From Bryobacterales bacterium (GTDB lineage: Bacteria > Acidobacteriota > Terriglobia > Bryobacterales > Bryobacteraceae): a stretch of 64,000 bases of DNA. This document shows, piece after piece, positions 36,741-45,495 of this stretch. The stretch's first letter is position 1, and every line of letters starts with the position of its first letter. The notes beneath the pieces are model-generated. The model was not told where the DNA came from, made no database searches, and saw nothing but the letters and a program-made list of their open reading frames with translations. Location of the stretch: positions 186,001-250,000 of the forward strand of contig JADJWL010000006.1 of NCBI GenBank assembly GCA_016716385.1, written 5' to 3'. The position numbers were made by a program, and so were the translations under genes.

Positions 36741-36968
36741 ATGCCTCTGATCAAGATTACGAAAGCGGGTCTGGCCACCATCGCCTTCCTCGTCGCCGTG
36801 CTCTGGGGCTGCTACTTCACGGAGCGGAACCTGTTGCGGCACGCCGCCATGGACACGTACAAGGCCATGCGGGTGATCCGCGGCTTGAAGCTGTATCGCG
36901 ACTTCCAGCCCGTTTCGCAGCCCGCCCCGCCCAAGACACCGAAAGAACTGCGCCCCGTGGTCGGCTAG
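36741..36968 (+). CDS. Small membrane-anchored protein, 75 aa, unknown
   Basis: The ATG at 36741 follows a purine-rich GGAAGAGAAAA ribosome binding site. The product MPLIKITKAGLATIAFLVAVLWG has one transmembrane helix (about 9-27), then a basic segment (FTERNLLRHAAMDTYKAMR) and a Pro-rich tail. It reads as a single-pass inner-membrane peptide with the C-terminus on one face. I do not recognise the family. The stop overlaps the last codons of the convergent GntP gene. Confidence 0.6.
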   Translation: MPLIKITKAGLATIAFLVAVLWGCYFTERNLLRHAAMDTYKAMRVIRGLKLYRDFQPVSQPAPPKTPKELRPVVG

Positions 36969-38320
36969 CGCAGCGGCAGGACAATCGCTCCAAGTTGAGC
37001 GACCGCATACCCTGTCAATCCGACCAAGGCCAGCAGCGGCGTCCACGTGCGCAGAGTCTCTCCTTCGGTCATCCCCGACATCTGCTTGTAGACCCAGAAC
37101 CCGCTGTCGTTCATCCACGCGCCGATCAGCGAGCCGGATCCGATGGCGAGCGCCACGTAGACCGGGTGGAATGCAAGATCGCCCTCAGCCATCAGCGGCG
37201 CCAGCATGGAAGCTGTGGTGATCATCGCCACGGTGCTCGATCCCTGGGCGATCTTGATCACCGCGGCCAGAGCAAAGCCGAGGAACACGAGCGGAAGCTG
37301 GTAGGCGGCGGCGAATTCACCCAGGCTGCGACCCACTCCCGCTTCCACCAGCATCGCTCCGAACGCCCCGCCCGCCGCCGTGATCAGGATGATCAGCCCG
37401 GCGCTCTGAAACGCATGCTCCACGGGACGCGCCAGCTCGCTGAGCGCGTACCGTTTCTGAAACCCAAGGACGGCCATCGCGACGGCGGCCGAGGCCAGCA
37501 GCGCGAAGTTCGGATCGCCCAGAAACGCGGCTGCTGTCGCCAGCGGGCCGGTGTGTCCCACGGCCTTCAAAATGGTGTTGGAGGTGATCAGAATCACCGG
37601 GAGAATGATTGGGAGCAGGGATACGAAGAAAGGCGGCAGCCGTTCCTCCGACGCGGCTGAGATCTTCTCCAGTTCCGCCAGACTCACGCCGGAAGTCTCG
37701 CGGAGGGGCACGTCGAGCACACGGTCCTGCCGCCGCGCCAGCAGCCAGCCGACGAATCCCATCGGGATGGCCGCCGCCGATCCGACCAGGATCATCAGCC
37801 CTAAGTCGATTCCCAGAGTCGCGGCCATCGCGACCGGACCCGGCGTCGGCGGGACGAGCACGTGCGCCGCCACGCCTCCGGCGCAGATCGACATCACGAA
37901 CAGCACGTAGCCGTGCCCGAGGCGAACGCGCATCGAGCGCGCCAGCGGCACCAGCAGGTAGAACACGGTGTCGAAGAACACCGGGATCGCCAGGAAGAAC
38001 CCGCTCCCCAGTAGGGAGAGCGACGCGTGGCGCTCTCCGAGACTGCGTACGAACACGCGCGTGATCTTGTCCGCCGCGCCGCTCTCGAGCAGGCACTCGC
38101 CGATGACGGCGGCCAGCGCGATGACGATGCCGATCTTGCCGCAGACCACGCCGAACTGCTCGGCGACCTTCGGCATGACACTGGCGAACTCTACGTGCGG
38201 CGAGAGCAATCCCACCGTCATGGCCGCCACGATCAGCGCCAGGAACGCATTGATCCTCAGCCACAGGATCAGGACGAAGACCAGCAGGATCGCCGCGGCC
38301 AGAATGCCCGGAGGACTCAT
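36965..38320 (-). CDS. GntP-family gluconate/carboxylate permease
   Basis: 451 aa with 12 or more membrane helices. Family blocks include IGIVIALAAVIGECLLESGAADKI, FFLAIPVFFDTVFYLLVPLAR, HVLVPPTPGPVAMA and IGSGSLIGAWMNDSGFWV near the C-terminus. GntP proteins are proton symporters for gluconate and related acids. It is the last gene of the minus-strand cluster headed by a GntR regulator, and follows the isomerase-fold gene by 10 bp. The acid taken up is unknown. Confidence 0.93.
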   Translation of the reverse strand: MSPPGILAAAILLVFVLILWLRINAFLALIVAAMTVGLLSPHVEFASVMPKVAEQFGVVCGKIGIVIALAAVIGECLLESGAADKITRVFVRSLGERHASLSLLGSGFFLAIPVFFDTVFYLLVPLARSMRVRLGHGYVLFVMSICAGGVAAHVLVPPTPGPVAMAATLGIDLGLMILVGSAAAIPMGFVGWLLARRQDRVLDVPLRETSGVSLAELEKISAASEERLPPFFVSLLPIILPVILITSNTILKAVGHTGPLATAAAFLGDPNFALLASAAVAMAVLGFQKRYALSELARPVEHAFQSAGLIILITAAGGAFGAMLVEAGVGRSLGEFAAAYQLPLVFLGFALAAVIKIAQGSSTVAMITTASMLAPLMAEGDLAFHPVYVALAIGSGSLIGAWMNDSGFWVYKQMSGMTEGETLRTWTPLLALVGLTGYAVAQLGAIVLPLR

Positions 38321-38330
38321 TACCCGCGGC

Positions 38331-39155
38331 TCAGAGCTGCATCACCGAGCGCATGTACCGGACGCAGCGGGGGATGGCCGCGATCTCGTCTTCAGTGCCT
38401 TCGTACACGATGCCGAGGAAGCCGTTGTAATGCACGCCGCGCAGGATGTCGATCACCCGCTCGTAGTTGATGTAGGTTTCCTTGCCCGCGCCGTCCGGCT
38501 CATAGAACTTCACGCGCACGAACTGCGTGAGAGGCGCCACCTGTTCGATCGAGCGGTAGTAGTCGCCATAGTTGGTGCCGGGGATCTTGGGGCCGCGCGG
38601 GCCGAGGCGTCCGGTGAAGTGGCCGGTGTCGAGCAACAGCGTGAAGTTGGGATGCTTCACCGCGTTGTAAAACGCCAGCATGTCATCCCCGCTGGACGTC
38701 AAGCCGCTGTGGTTCTGCAGCGCCACCGGCATCCCGGCTTCGGCTCCGATCTCAGCGGTCCGGCGCAACGCATCGACGCCGCGGTCGAAAGCGGCTTTCA
38801 CCTGGGCCGGTTCCTCCGACGGCGCCGAACCGACGAACACACGCAGGACCGGAGCGCCCAGCACCATCCCCACTTCGATCGCCTTCTTGGCCTTCTCGAT
38901 CTCGGCCGGAATCGCTTCCGCCGACCGGCCGTACTCGGTCGAGACGCCAAGGCAGGAGATCGACAGACCCATGTCCAGTGAGCGTCGCCGGACCTCCTTC
39001 AGGTGCGGCAGGCTGAAGTCTTTCAGACTGCTCATGTGGATGTCCGCCCCGTCCAGGTCGAGCGCGCGGCACTTGGACAGGAATCCAAAGACGTCCATCT
39101 TCCCGGCCCGGAACAAGCCGTTGAAGCTAAGCGTGAGACAACTCAAGCGCATCAT
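38331..39155 (-). CDS. Sugar phosphate isomerase/epimerase family protein
   Basis: 274 aa, AP-endonuclease-2/xylose-isomerase-like TIM barrel. Visible blocks: LDLDGADIHMSS, SISCLGVSTEYG, VALQNHSGLTSSGDD, TLLLDTGHFTG and a late IVYEGTEDE, supplying the usual metal ligands (Glu/Asp/His). It could start at 39155 or 39152 (two ATGs in tandem). Its place between TauE and GntP suggests isomerisation or epimerisation of the imported acid or a sulfonated derivative; this is inference. Confidence 0.82.
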   Translation of the reverse strand: MMRLSCLTLSFNGLFRAGKMDVFGFLSKCRALDLDGADIHMSSLKDFSLPHLKEVRRRSLDMGLSISCLGVSTEYGRSAEAIPAEIEKAKKAIEVGMVLGAPVLRVFVGSAPSEEPAQVKAAFDRGVDALRRTAEIGAEAGMPVALQNHSGLTSSGDDMLAFYNAVKHPNFTLLLDTGHFTGRLGPRGPKIPGTNYGDYYRSIEQVAPLTQFVRVKFYEPDGAGKETYINYERVIDILRGVHYNGFLGIVYEGTEDEIAAIPRCVRYMRSVMQL

Positions 39156-39173
39156 AACAACAGCAACTATATA

Positions 39174-40226
39174 TCAATTGCCGGCCTGACGCGACGCTCT
39201 CGCCTTGCCCATGCGATAGAGGATCACGAAGCCAATCGATGCCGCGATCAGGTGGCCTGTCACGAACACCCACTCGTCGGCGTTCGGACTCACCTGGTAG
39301 ATCGTCCAGACGAACTGGATGATGCAGAGCACGGACACGAAGTACAGCGTCCGGATGCGCGGAATGATGCTCACGAAGAACGCCCCCATCGGCGCGCCCA
39401 GGATCACAACGGGCGCCGCGGCGAGCCAGTTGTAGAACACTTCGCGGTCCATGTCGCCGATGATCCAATGCAGAGCCACTCCCATCATGGAGAGCGCCGC
39501 CATAATCATGACGGAGGTCGGCACCGCCACCTTCAGCTCTGTCCGGAACAGCAGCACCAGCACGGTGTAGAGCAACATGTCGATGCCGACGCCGGTGAGC
39601 GCGGTCGCCACACCGCCGGTGAGCCCCACAATCAGGCCGATGTTCCGCGAAAGAACCGGCGGGATCGCGGGCTTAGTGTTGAACCCGCAGATCTCCCGGT
39701 TCTTAATGATCGTCAGGACCCCAAAGCTCATCCAGAGGCAGGCGAACGCCAGCTTCACGTTTGTGTCAGGCAGCAGCGGCACAACCCAGAACGTGCCGGC
39801 GACCAGGCCCAGGGCTCCGCCCACCATACTCCACAGCAGCATGGGGACTTCGATGGGCGTCCGGCGGCACAGGATGAAGATCGAAGCCGAAGTCATCCCG
39901 ATCGACTGCACGGCCAAACCGAAGTTCCGCCCCAGGGACGCCGGCAAGTCGAACATTAACACCAATACAGGAAAGCCGACGGTTCCGCCGCCCATCGGGG
40001 TGGAACCGGCGACATAGCTGCCTAACGCCATCGCGGCGCCGATGGGCCAGTGAGCCTTCGTCTGCTCCCAGAAGTCGAAGCCGAAGTTGAGAATTGCCCA
40101 GACGGTGTAGAACACGGCCAGCCAGATATACCAGGGGCGGAAAAAGGGATGCCGGAGATCGGAGACCTCGCGGCTGTGGTGATCGGAAACAGACAGCTCA
40201 GACGGTAACGAAGCCGACGGCGTCAA
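39174..40226 (-). CDS. TauE/SafE family sulfite/sulfonate exporter
   Basis: 350 aa, about eight helices. Family motifs: GSYVAGSTPMGGGTVGFPVLV in the first half and GLTGGVATALTGVGIDMLLY in the second. TauE/SafE members export sulfite, sulfoacetate or sulfolactate. The start is a TTG at 40226, chosen because it is preceded by GGAGG at optimal distance. A perfect inverted repeat, CCGGAC-G-GTCCGG (40236-40248), overlaps that ribosome binding site and could hide it. Between GntR and the isomerase-fold gene. Confidence 0.87.
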   Translation of the reverse strand: MTPSASLPSELSVSDHHSREVSDLRHPFFRPWYIWLAVFYTVWAILNFGFDFWEQTKAHWPIGAAMALGSYVAGSTPMGGGTVGFPVLVLMFDLPASLGRNFGLAVQSIGMTSASIFILCRRTPIEVPMLLWSMVGGALGLVAGTFWVVPLLPDTNVKLAFACLWMSFGVLTIIKNREICGFNTKPAIPPVLSRNIGLIVGLTGGVATALTGVGIDMLLYTVLVLLFRTELKVAVPTSVMIMAALSMMGVALHWIIGDMDREVFYNWLAAAPVVILGAPMGAFFVSIIPRIRTLYFVSVLCIIQFVWTIYQVSPNADEWVFVTGHLIAASIGFVILYRMGKARASRQAGN

Positions 40227-40235
40227 TCAGGTCCT

Positions 40236-40248
40236 CCGGACGGTCCGG
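40236..40248. promoter_or_regulatory. Inverted repeat overlapping the tauE ribosome binding site
   Basis: CCGGAC and GTCCGG are separated by one G and end just before the GGAGG of the TTG-started exporter gene. A local hairpin would sequester the ribosome binding site; alternatively it is an operator for the upstream GntR protein. Both are inferences. Confidence 0.3.
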
Positions 40249-40329
40249 ATCTCGTCCAGGGAGACCGGCATTCGCTCATTGTACCGGAAAGCCGGCACTT
40301 GACCTATAGCGTCTTTAGGGGAGGCGGGG

Positions 40330-40989
40330 TCAAACGGAGCGGGCCTTCTCCATCCATTTCCGGAGGGCGTAGGTGAGCGCCTTGGAAGCGCCCTTGGAAT
40401 CCCTGGCGTGCAAGGCGCTCATCACGAGCAGGTAGGCTTCGGCGCACTCCCGCAGGTGGTTGAGGCTGCCGCGGCGCATGCGCAGGGAGTAGAAGGTGTA
40501 GAAGGGCAGGACGACTCGGCGCAGGGAAGCCGCCAGATGCTCATTACCGGTGATTTCCCAGAGCGCGGTATGGAAGGCCAGGTCCTTCTGCAGGCAGCGG
40601 CCGACCTCGCCGCGTTCGGCAGCCTCGAGAATATCGCGGACGAGCGCCATCAGAGCCTCGATCTCCGCCTCCGACGCGGATTTGGCGACCTCGGCGATGG
40701 CGTACCCTTCGAGGACGGTCCGGACTGAAAGGATCTTGTCGGCGTCTTCCTCGGAAAGCCGGATGACATGGGTCGTGGAGTTCGGCAGCTTCTCGATGAA
40801 CCCATCGGTTTCCAGTTCGATCAGGGCCTCGCGCACGGCGGTTAGGCTGGCGCCGAATTCCGACGCCAGCTTCCGCTCGACAATCCTCTCGCCCTCCGCC
40901 AGCCGCCCGTCCAGGATGGCTTCGCGCATCTGCTCGGCGATGCGCCCGCGCAGCGTGGGGGAGGCAAGCTTTTCGAAGGTGATCGGCAT
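40330..40989 (-). CDS. GntR-family transcriptional regulator, FadR/FCD type
   Basis: 219 aa from the ATG at 40989. N-terminal winged helix (about 10-75: RGRIAEQMREAILDGRLAEGERIVERKLASEFG then LTAVREALIELETDGFIE). C-terminal FCD all-helical domain (about 85-215, with the metal-binding Asp/His set likely in DLAFHTALWEITGN). FCD domains sense small acids. It most likely controls the tauE-isomerase-gntP genes downstream. It starts only 10 bp after the vWA gene, so it could be transcribed from the Tad-like promoter; an own promoter in the vWA 3' end cannot be excluded. Confidence 0.88.
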   Translation of the reverse strand: MPITFEKLASPTLRGRIAEQMREAILDGRLAEGERIVERKLASEFGASLTAVREALIELETDGFIEKLPNSTTHVIRLSEEDADKILSVRTVLEGYAIAEVAKSASEAEIEALMALVRDILEAAERGEVGRCLQKDLAFHTALWEITGNEHLAASLRRVVLPFYTFYSLRMRRGSLNHLRECAEAYLLVMSALHARDSKGASKALTYALRKWMEKARSV

Positions 40990-40999
40990 AGCGGGCGTC

Positions 41000-42454
41000 T
41001 TACAATGCCAGCCGCAGAACCTCCGACGCGACGCGGGCGAACGCGGCCGCCAGATCAGCTCCCGTGGGGGCGAACACGTAGAGTCCGGCGGCCTGGCCGC
41101 TTGCCGAGTTTGACGCATACGTTGCGGCAAGCGGGTCGTTCGCGACACGCCGCAGGAGTTCATGGCTATAGCTTGCCGGCGTACCGAGACCGATCGCGAA
41201 AATGGTCGGATCCAGGTACGTGTCGGAGCGAATCCTGTCGCCCGCGGACAGCAGCGCGTTGGCGCCGCCGTTTCTGACGCTTGTCGTCGTGACCGACATA
41301 CACTGCTGGCCGTTGTCGCAGTTGAACAGCGACGGCATGCTCCGCCAGCCGCGCGTCGAGTTTCCATAAACGTCCGTGAGCGGGACGCCCTGGACGTCAT
41401 ACTGCACATGGTCCGACCAGTTGGGAGAATTCACGGTCCGGAACCGGCAGCCAAGCGCCAGCGGTTCGCCACCAGAGTCGTAGGCCGGTGTCAGGTAGCA
41501 GCGAGTGCCTGAACACTGCACATCTCCCCCGGTCGAATTCGAGGGATCCCTCGGATAGTCCGGATAGGGGATCGCGTCCGGCGTGAACAACCCCCGGCGA
41601 TCCTCCGCCATTACGCCCGGCACGGTCTGGCCCTTCTTCTCGCAGGTGCTGGAGTTGCGGATGGGCCAGTTGGCGTGCAACGTGTTCGGGATGCCGTCGG
41701 TGAAGAACAGGATGACATTGAGCGCGCCTTCTTCGTTGATTCGCTGCAGGTCCTGGTAGCCGAGGCTTATCCCCTGGGCCGCACCAGTCCACCCTTCGCA
41801 CTGAATCGAGCTGATGATGGTCTTGATGTTCGGACTGCCTGTCAGGAACGTGTCTGTCATCGGGTAGTCGATCGAGGAGGCGCGGGCGTACGTCACGAGG
41901 CCCACCTTGTCAGATCCCTGGGCGAACTTATCCACGAAGGAGTTCGCGGCTGCACGCAGTTGGCCGCAGGCGGAACCGAGCGACCCGGTCCGGTCCATCA
42001 CCAGGATGACGTTCGTGTCGCGGCGCGCGGCGCGGCCCATGGCACGCACCGTGGCGTAGGTGGGACCGACGATCCGCATGAAGAACGTCGGCGCATCCGC
42101 TTGCGCCGTCAGCGTGACGGTGCGGTAGCGCTGCGCGACAAACTCCTCCACCGCCACGGACGGGTCCGGACTGGATGACGTCAAGAGGTAGCCGCTCGGG
42201 AAGTTCGCGCGGAAGTAGGCCTTCGAGGTCGCCGAGGCCGACGCGGCCTGCGCCGACAGGCTGACCCCGCGGGCCAGAGATCGCGCGCCTGCGAGCGCGC
42301 CGGCGTCGACCGCCGACGAGAGCTTCGCTTTGATCAGATAAAGCATCGTCAGATCGATCGTCAGACCCACGATCCCAAGAATCGACACGCTCGACATCGC
42401 GAACAACAGCAGGACGAATCCTCGTCTGCCCCGTATTTCCCTCCGGTTCGCCAT
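41000..42454 (-). CDS. TadG-like protein with von Willebrand A domain
   Basis: 484 aa from the ATG at 42454, chosen for the strong GGAGGAACC ribosome binding site; the frame is open further to 42493. A basic N-terminus and one hydrophobic helix (about 14-38, FVLLLFAMSSVSILGIVGLTIDL) match TadG/TadE pseudopilin-like membrane anchors. A vWA domain starts near 148: NVILVMDRTGSLGS, a MIDAS of the D-x-T-x-S form (Asp154, Thr156, Ser158), then FFTDGIPNTLHANW. Several Cys pairs suggest extracytoplasmic disulfides. It is coupled to two TadE-like genes. Confidence 0.85.
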   Translation of the reverse strand: MANRREIRGRRGFVLLLFAMSSVSILGIVGLTIDLTMLYLIKAKLSSAVDAGALAGARSLARGVSLSAQAASASATSKAYFRANFPSGYLLTSSSPDPSVAVEEFVAQRYRTVTLTAQADAPTFFMRIVGPTYATVRAMGRAARRDTNVILVMDRTGSLGSACGQLRAAANSFVDKFAQGSDKVGLVTYARASSIDYPMTDTFLTGSPNIKTIISSIQCEGWTGAAQGISLGYQDLQRINEEGALNVILFFTDGIPNTLHANWPIRNSSTCEKKGQTVPGVMAEDRRGLFTPDAIPYPDYPRDPSNSTGGDVQCSGTRCYLTPAYDSGGEPLALGCRFRTVNSPNWSDHVQYDVQGVPLTDVYGNSTRGWRSMPSLFNCDNGQQCMSVTTTSVRNGGANALLSAGDRIRSDTYLDPTIFAIGLGTPASYSHELLRRVANDPLAATYASNSASGQAAGLYVFAPTGADLAAAFARVASEVLRLAL

Positions 42455-42467
42455 GGTTCCTCCGAAA

Positions 42468-43154
42468 CTAGAAAATCGAATAGGTGTAGACACCCGGCTG
42501 ATCCCAGATCAGCTTGAAATCCGGCTCATAGTAGGCTTCGACGACAAACGCCGTCTCGCCCACCTGCAGGCTAAGCATTGGACCGAAGTTCGAGGCGCGC
42601 GCGCCCGAGTTGGTGAACGGGTCCGTGACGCGCCCGTCGGCATCCATCCCGCTGGGTGTGCCGAAGTTGCTGCTGCGCAAACCGGACCGGCCGACCACTA
42701 CCCGGTGCGTGAACACGTCGTATCCAAGATTCGTGCAAGCCGTCCCTTCCGGCAGGATGTCGCAGTCCTCCTGGTGCACCTTGTAGATCTGGGACAGAAT
42801 GACCACCGAGCGGCCCTGCGGGCTGGCGTCGGGGTTGTTGATCCGCCGCAGATCGAGACCCTGGGAGATCTGCACGACGATATCCTGATTGCAGAACCCG
42901 GCAGTGCTCGGCGGAACATAGGCCGACGTACACTGCGCGGGCGAGAAGTCCACCGACCGCGCGTACATGTGCGCGACGTCGCGCGACAACTGTGCGATCT
43001 GCGTGCTCCGTCCGAGCGTGATGCCGCCCCAGAGAACGCCGAAGAACAGCGGAACGATCACCATTTGCGCCACCGCGAACTCCAGCATCGCGTTGCCGCT
43101 CTCGCGCCGGCGCTCCGTGACGTTCCTCCGGGAGATCAGAAGACCTACACACAT
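42468..43154 (-). CDS. TadE-family pseudopilin-like membrane protein
   Basis: 228 aa. RRRESGNAMLEFAVAQMVIVPLFFGVLWGGITL carries the TadE signature: a basic stretch, Gly-Asn-Ala-Met-(L/I)-E-F, then a single hydrophobic helix. The rest is extracytoplasmic. TadE/TadF/TadG proteins act as minor components in Tad pilus-type systems. Its ATG overlaps the end of the preceding TadE gene by 10 bp; the vWA gene begins 13 bp downstream. Confidence 0.85.
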   Translation of the reverse strand: MCVGLLISRRNVTERRRESGNAMLEFAVAQMVIVPLFFGVLWGGITLGRSTQIAQLSRDVAHMYARSVDFSPAQCTSAYVPPSTAGFCNQDIVVQISQGLDLRRINNPDASPQGRSVVILSQIYKVHQEDCDILPEGTACTNLGYDVFTHRVVVGRSGLRSSNFGTPSGMDADGRVTDPFTNSGARASNFGPMLSLQVGETAFVVEAYYEPDFKLIWDQPGVYTYSIF

Positions 43155-43651
43155 GGCAGAACCCCCAGTTGTGGAGCTTCCATCACATCCGCCGACCGCG
43201 CCCGTACTCGCATCGGTGTGTCCTGCCGCATGAACGGCGCCACCCAGTTCCAGGTGAAGCAGTCGCTGCCGTTCTGCAGTTCGCAGGGCGAAATCGTGAC
43301 CATCACGATGTTGCCGCCATTGTTGGCGCCCGCATTCACGATCGCCTGCTGAGTCGCCGGGTTGAAGTACTGCACTTTGATCTTTTGCAGGTCTGTCGTT
43401 CGCAGAAATCCCATCGCATTCTGCCGGACCACGCTCTTGATCGAATCCACGTGGCAGCCGCCGCCGATCGTCCGGTTCGTGATCGCGAAACGCGTCCCCT
43501 CGCGCGCAGCGTGCCGGAATGTCGCCTGGATGAAGAAGGCGATCGAGTAGTCGATAATCGCCATGAACATCGCCATCATGACGAAGATGATGAGCCCCGC
43601 CTCGATCATCGCGTTGCCTCGTTGTCTCGCCCGCCGCCGTGGATGCATCAT
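43145..43651 (-). CDS. TadE-family pseudopilin-like membrane protein (shorter)
   Basis: 168 aa from the ATG at 43651 (MMHPRRRARQRGNAMIEAGL). The TadE signature RGNAMIEAGLIIFVMMAMFMAII precedes one helix and an extracytoplasmic region with Cys residues. First gene of a three-gene Tad-like operon. No TadA ATPase, TadB/C, RcpA secretin or Flp pilin genes are in the window, so the machinery must be encoded elsewhere. A 16-bp palindrome lies 34 bp upstream. Confidence 0.85.
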   Translation of the reverse strand: MMHPRRRARQRGNAMIEAGLIIFVMMAMFMAIIDYSIAFFIQATFRHAAREGTRFAITNRTIGGGCHVDSIKSVVRQNAMGFLRTTDLQKIKVQYFNPATQQAIVNAGANNGGNIVMVTISPCELQNGSDCFTWNWVAPFMRQDTPMRVRARSADVMEAPQLGVLPCV

Positions 43652-43672
43652 GATTCCGCTCCGTCGTTCAAC

Positions 43673-43700
43673 AGAATACACTGCCGATGATCGATCATCG
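43673..43700 (-). promoter_or_regulatory. Possible tad operon promoter with 16-bp palindrome
   Basis: CGATGATCGATCATCG is a perfect 16-base palindrome at 43685-43700. Downstream on the minus strand, TATTCT (43673-43678) is a possible -10; the matching -35 position falls inside the palindrome, so a bound repressor or activator would control it. The -35 itself is poor, which suits activator dependence. Confidence 0.35.
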
Positions 43701-43822
43701 AGTACCGAAAAGCCCTGGAAGTCCCATGGAAAAGCCCCTATGAGTACTAAGACGGAAGTACCGTCATACGTCCCCGGACACACGCGCACCGGGCCGCCGG
43801 ATAGTAGAATCAAGGGGTTGTC

Positions 43823-45487
43823 ATGCTACGTGCCCTCGCCGCTCTCCTGCTCCTGATCCCTGCCGCGGATCTCCTCGCCCGCCAGCCTCTGCGCACCCGG
43901 TCCGCGATGGTCGTCTCTCGCGAGACACATGCGACGCAAGCGGGTGTCGAGGCCTTGCGGGCCGGCGGCAACGCCATCGATGCCGCGGTCGCCGTGGGAC
44001 TCGCGCTGGCGGTCACCCACCCCTCTGCTGGAAACCTCGGCGGAGGCGGCTTTCTGCTGGTGCGGTTCGCCGATGGCCGGTCGGCCTTCATCGACTTCCG
44101 TGAACGCGCGCCGCTGGCAGCCACCGCGAATATGTACCTCGACGCCCAGGGACGCCCGACCCACGCCAGCCTGGTCGGCTACCGCGCCGCGGGCGTGCCG
44201 GGGACGGTGAAAGGCCTCGAACATGCGCACAGGAAGTGGGGACGCCGTCCCTGGGCTGAACTGGTGGATCCCGCCGTGCGCCTCGCGCGCGACGGCTTTC
44301 CGGTCACCTACGCCCTGGCCCGCGATCTGCGGGCCCGCTGCGAGCTATTCGAGCTGTTCCCGGAGTCCCAGCGCATCTTCCTGAACGGCGGCCTTTACTA
44401 TGAAGCCGGCGACACATTCGTCCAGGAAGACCTGGCGCGGACGCTGATCCGGATCCGCGACGGCGGCGCGAAGGGCTTCTACGAAGGCGAGACGGCGCGC
44501 CTCCTGGCGGCGGACATGGCCGCGAACGGCGGACTGATCACACAGGAAGACCTCGCCCGCTATGAAGTGACCGAACGCACGCCGCTCCGCGGCCAGTACC
44601 GCGGGTACGACATCCTGACCGCGCCGCCGCCCAGCTCCGGCGGGATTGGCATCCTGCAGATGCTCGGCATGCTCGAAGGCTCGGATTACGCCGCCGCCGG
44701 CGCGGGATCCGCCGCCGTCATCCACCGCCTGGCCGAGACCATGCGGCGCTTCTTCGCCGACCGCAGCGAGCATTTCGGCGACCCGGACTTTGTCGATGTC
44801 CCGGTGTCGCGGCTGCTCAGTCCCGTCTACATCCGCGAGCGCGCCGCCTCCATCGAAGCCCGGGCGACTCCGAGCGCCGCGATCCGTCCCGGCAGCTTCG
44901 ACGGAAGGGAGAGCGCCGAGACGACGCACTATTCCATCGTCGACGCCGAGGGCAACGCCGTCGCGGTCACCTACACGCTGAACGGCGGCTACGGAAACGG
45001 TGTGACGGCCAAGGGACTCGGCTTCCTCCTGAACAACGAAATGGACGATTTCGCGGCCCGCCCGGGCGCCGCGAACAACTCCGGGGTGATTCAGGGCGAA
45101 AAGAACGCCATTGCCCCGCGCAAACGGCCGTTGTCGTCGATGACGCCGACAATCGTCTCCCGCGGCGGGCGCCTCGCCATGGTCATCGGCTCGCCCGGCG
45201 GCCCGACCATCATCAATACCGTCCTGCAGGTCTTCCTCAACGTCGCCGACTTCGGCATGAACATCCAGGAAGCCGTCGACTGGCCGCGCATCCATCACCA
45301 GTGGATGCCCGATGAACTGCGCATGGAAAAAGGATTCTCGCCCGATACGCAGGCGCTGCTGCGGGGGAAGGGCCACACGCTGCGCATTGTCGGCGGCCAG
45401 GGCGACTGTCACGCCATCCTGTTCGACGGCGTCTGGCTCCACGGCGCCGCCGACGGCCGCTCAGAGGCCACTGCTGCGGGATACTAG
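43823..45487 (+). CDS. ggt: Gamma-glutamyltransferase (gamma-glutamyl transpeptidase)
   Basis: 554 aa, exported (signal MLRALAALLLLIPAADLLA). The large subunit contains GGNAIDAAVAVGLALAVTHPSAGNLGGGG. Autocleavage is expected between Glu366 and Thr367; Thr367 in TTHYSIVD becomes the catalytic nucleophile of the small subunit. Small-subunit blocks: GFLLNNEMDDF, KRPLSSMTPTIV and the oxyanion GSPGGPTIINT. Transfers or hydrolyses gamma-glutamyl groups of glutathione and other peptides in the periplasm. The ribosome binding site AAGGGG lies before the ATG. First gene of a run ending at 50689. Confidence 0.95.
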   Translation: MLRALAALLLLIPAADLLARQPLRTRSAMVVSRETHATQAGVEALRAGGNAIDAAVAVGLALAVTHPSAGNLGGGGFLLVRFADGRSAFIDFRERAPLAATANMYLDAQGRPTHASLVGYRAAGVPGTVKGLEHAHRKWGRRPWAELVDPAVRLARDGFPVTYALARDLRARCELFELFPESQRIFLNGGLYYEAGDTFVQEDLARTLIRIRDGGAKGFYEGETARLLAADMAANGGLITQEDLARYEVTERTPLRGQYRGYDILTAPPPSSGGIGILQMLGMLEGSDYAAAGAGSAAVIHRLAETMRRFFADRSEHFGDPDFVDVPVSRLLSPVYIRERAASIEARATPSAAIRPGSFDGRESAETTHYSIVDAEGNAVAVTYTLNGGYGNGVTAKGLGFLLNNEMDDFAARPGAANNSGVIQGEKNAIAPRKRPLSSMTPTIVSRGGRLAMVIGSPGGPTIINTVLQVFLNVADFGMNIQEAVDWPRIHHQWMPDELRMEKGFSPDTQALLRGKGHTLRIVGGQGDCHAILFDGVWLHGAADGRSEATAAGY

Positions 45488-45495
45488 AGATTCTC

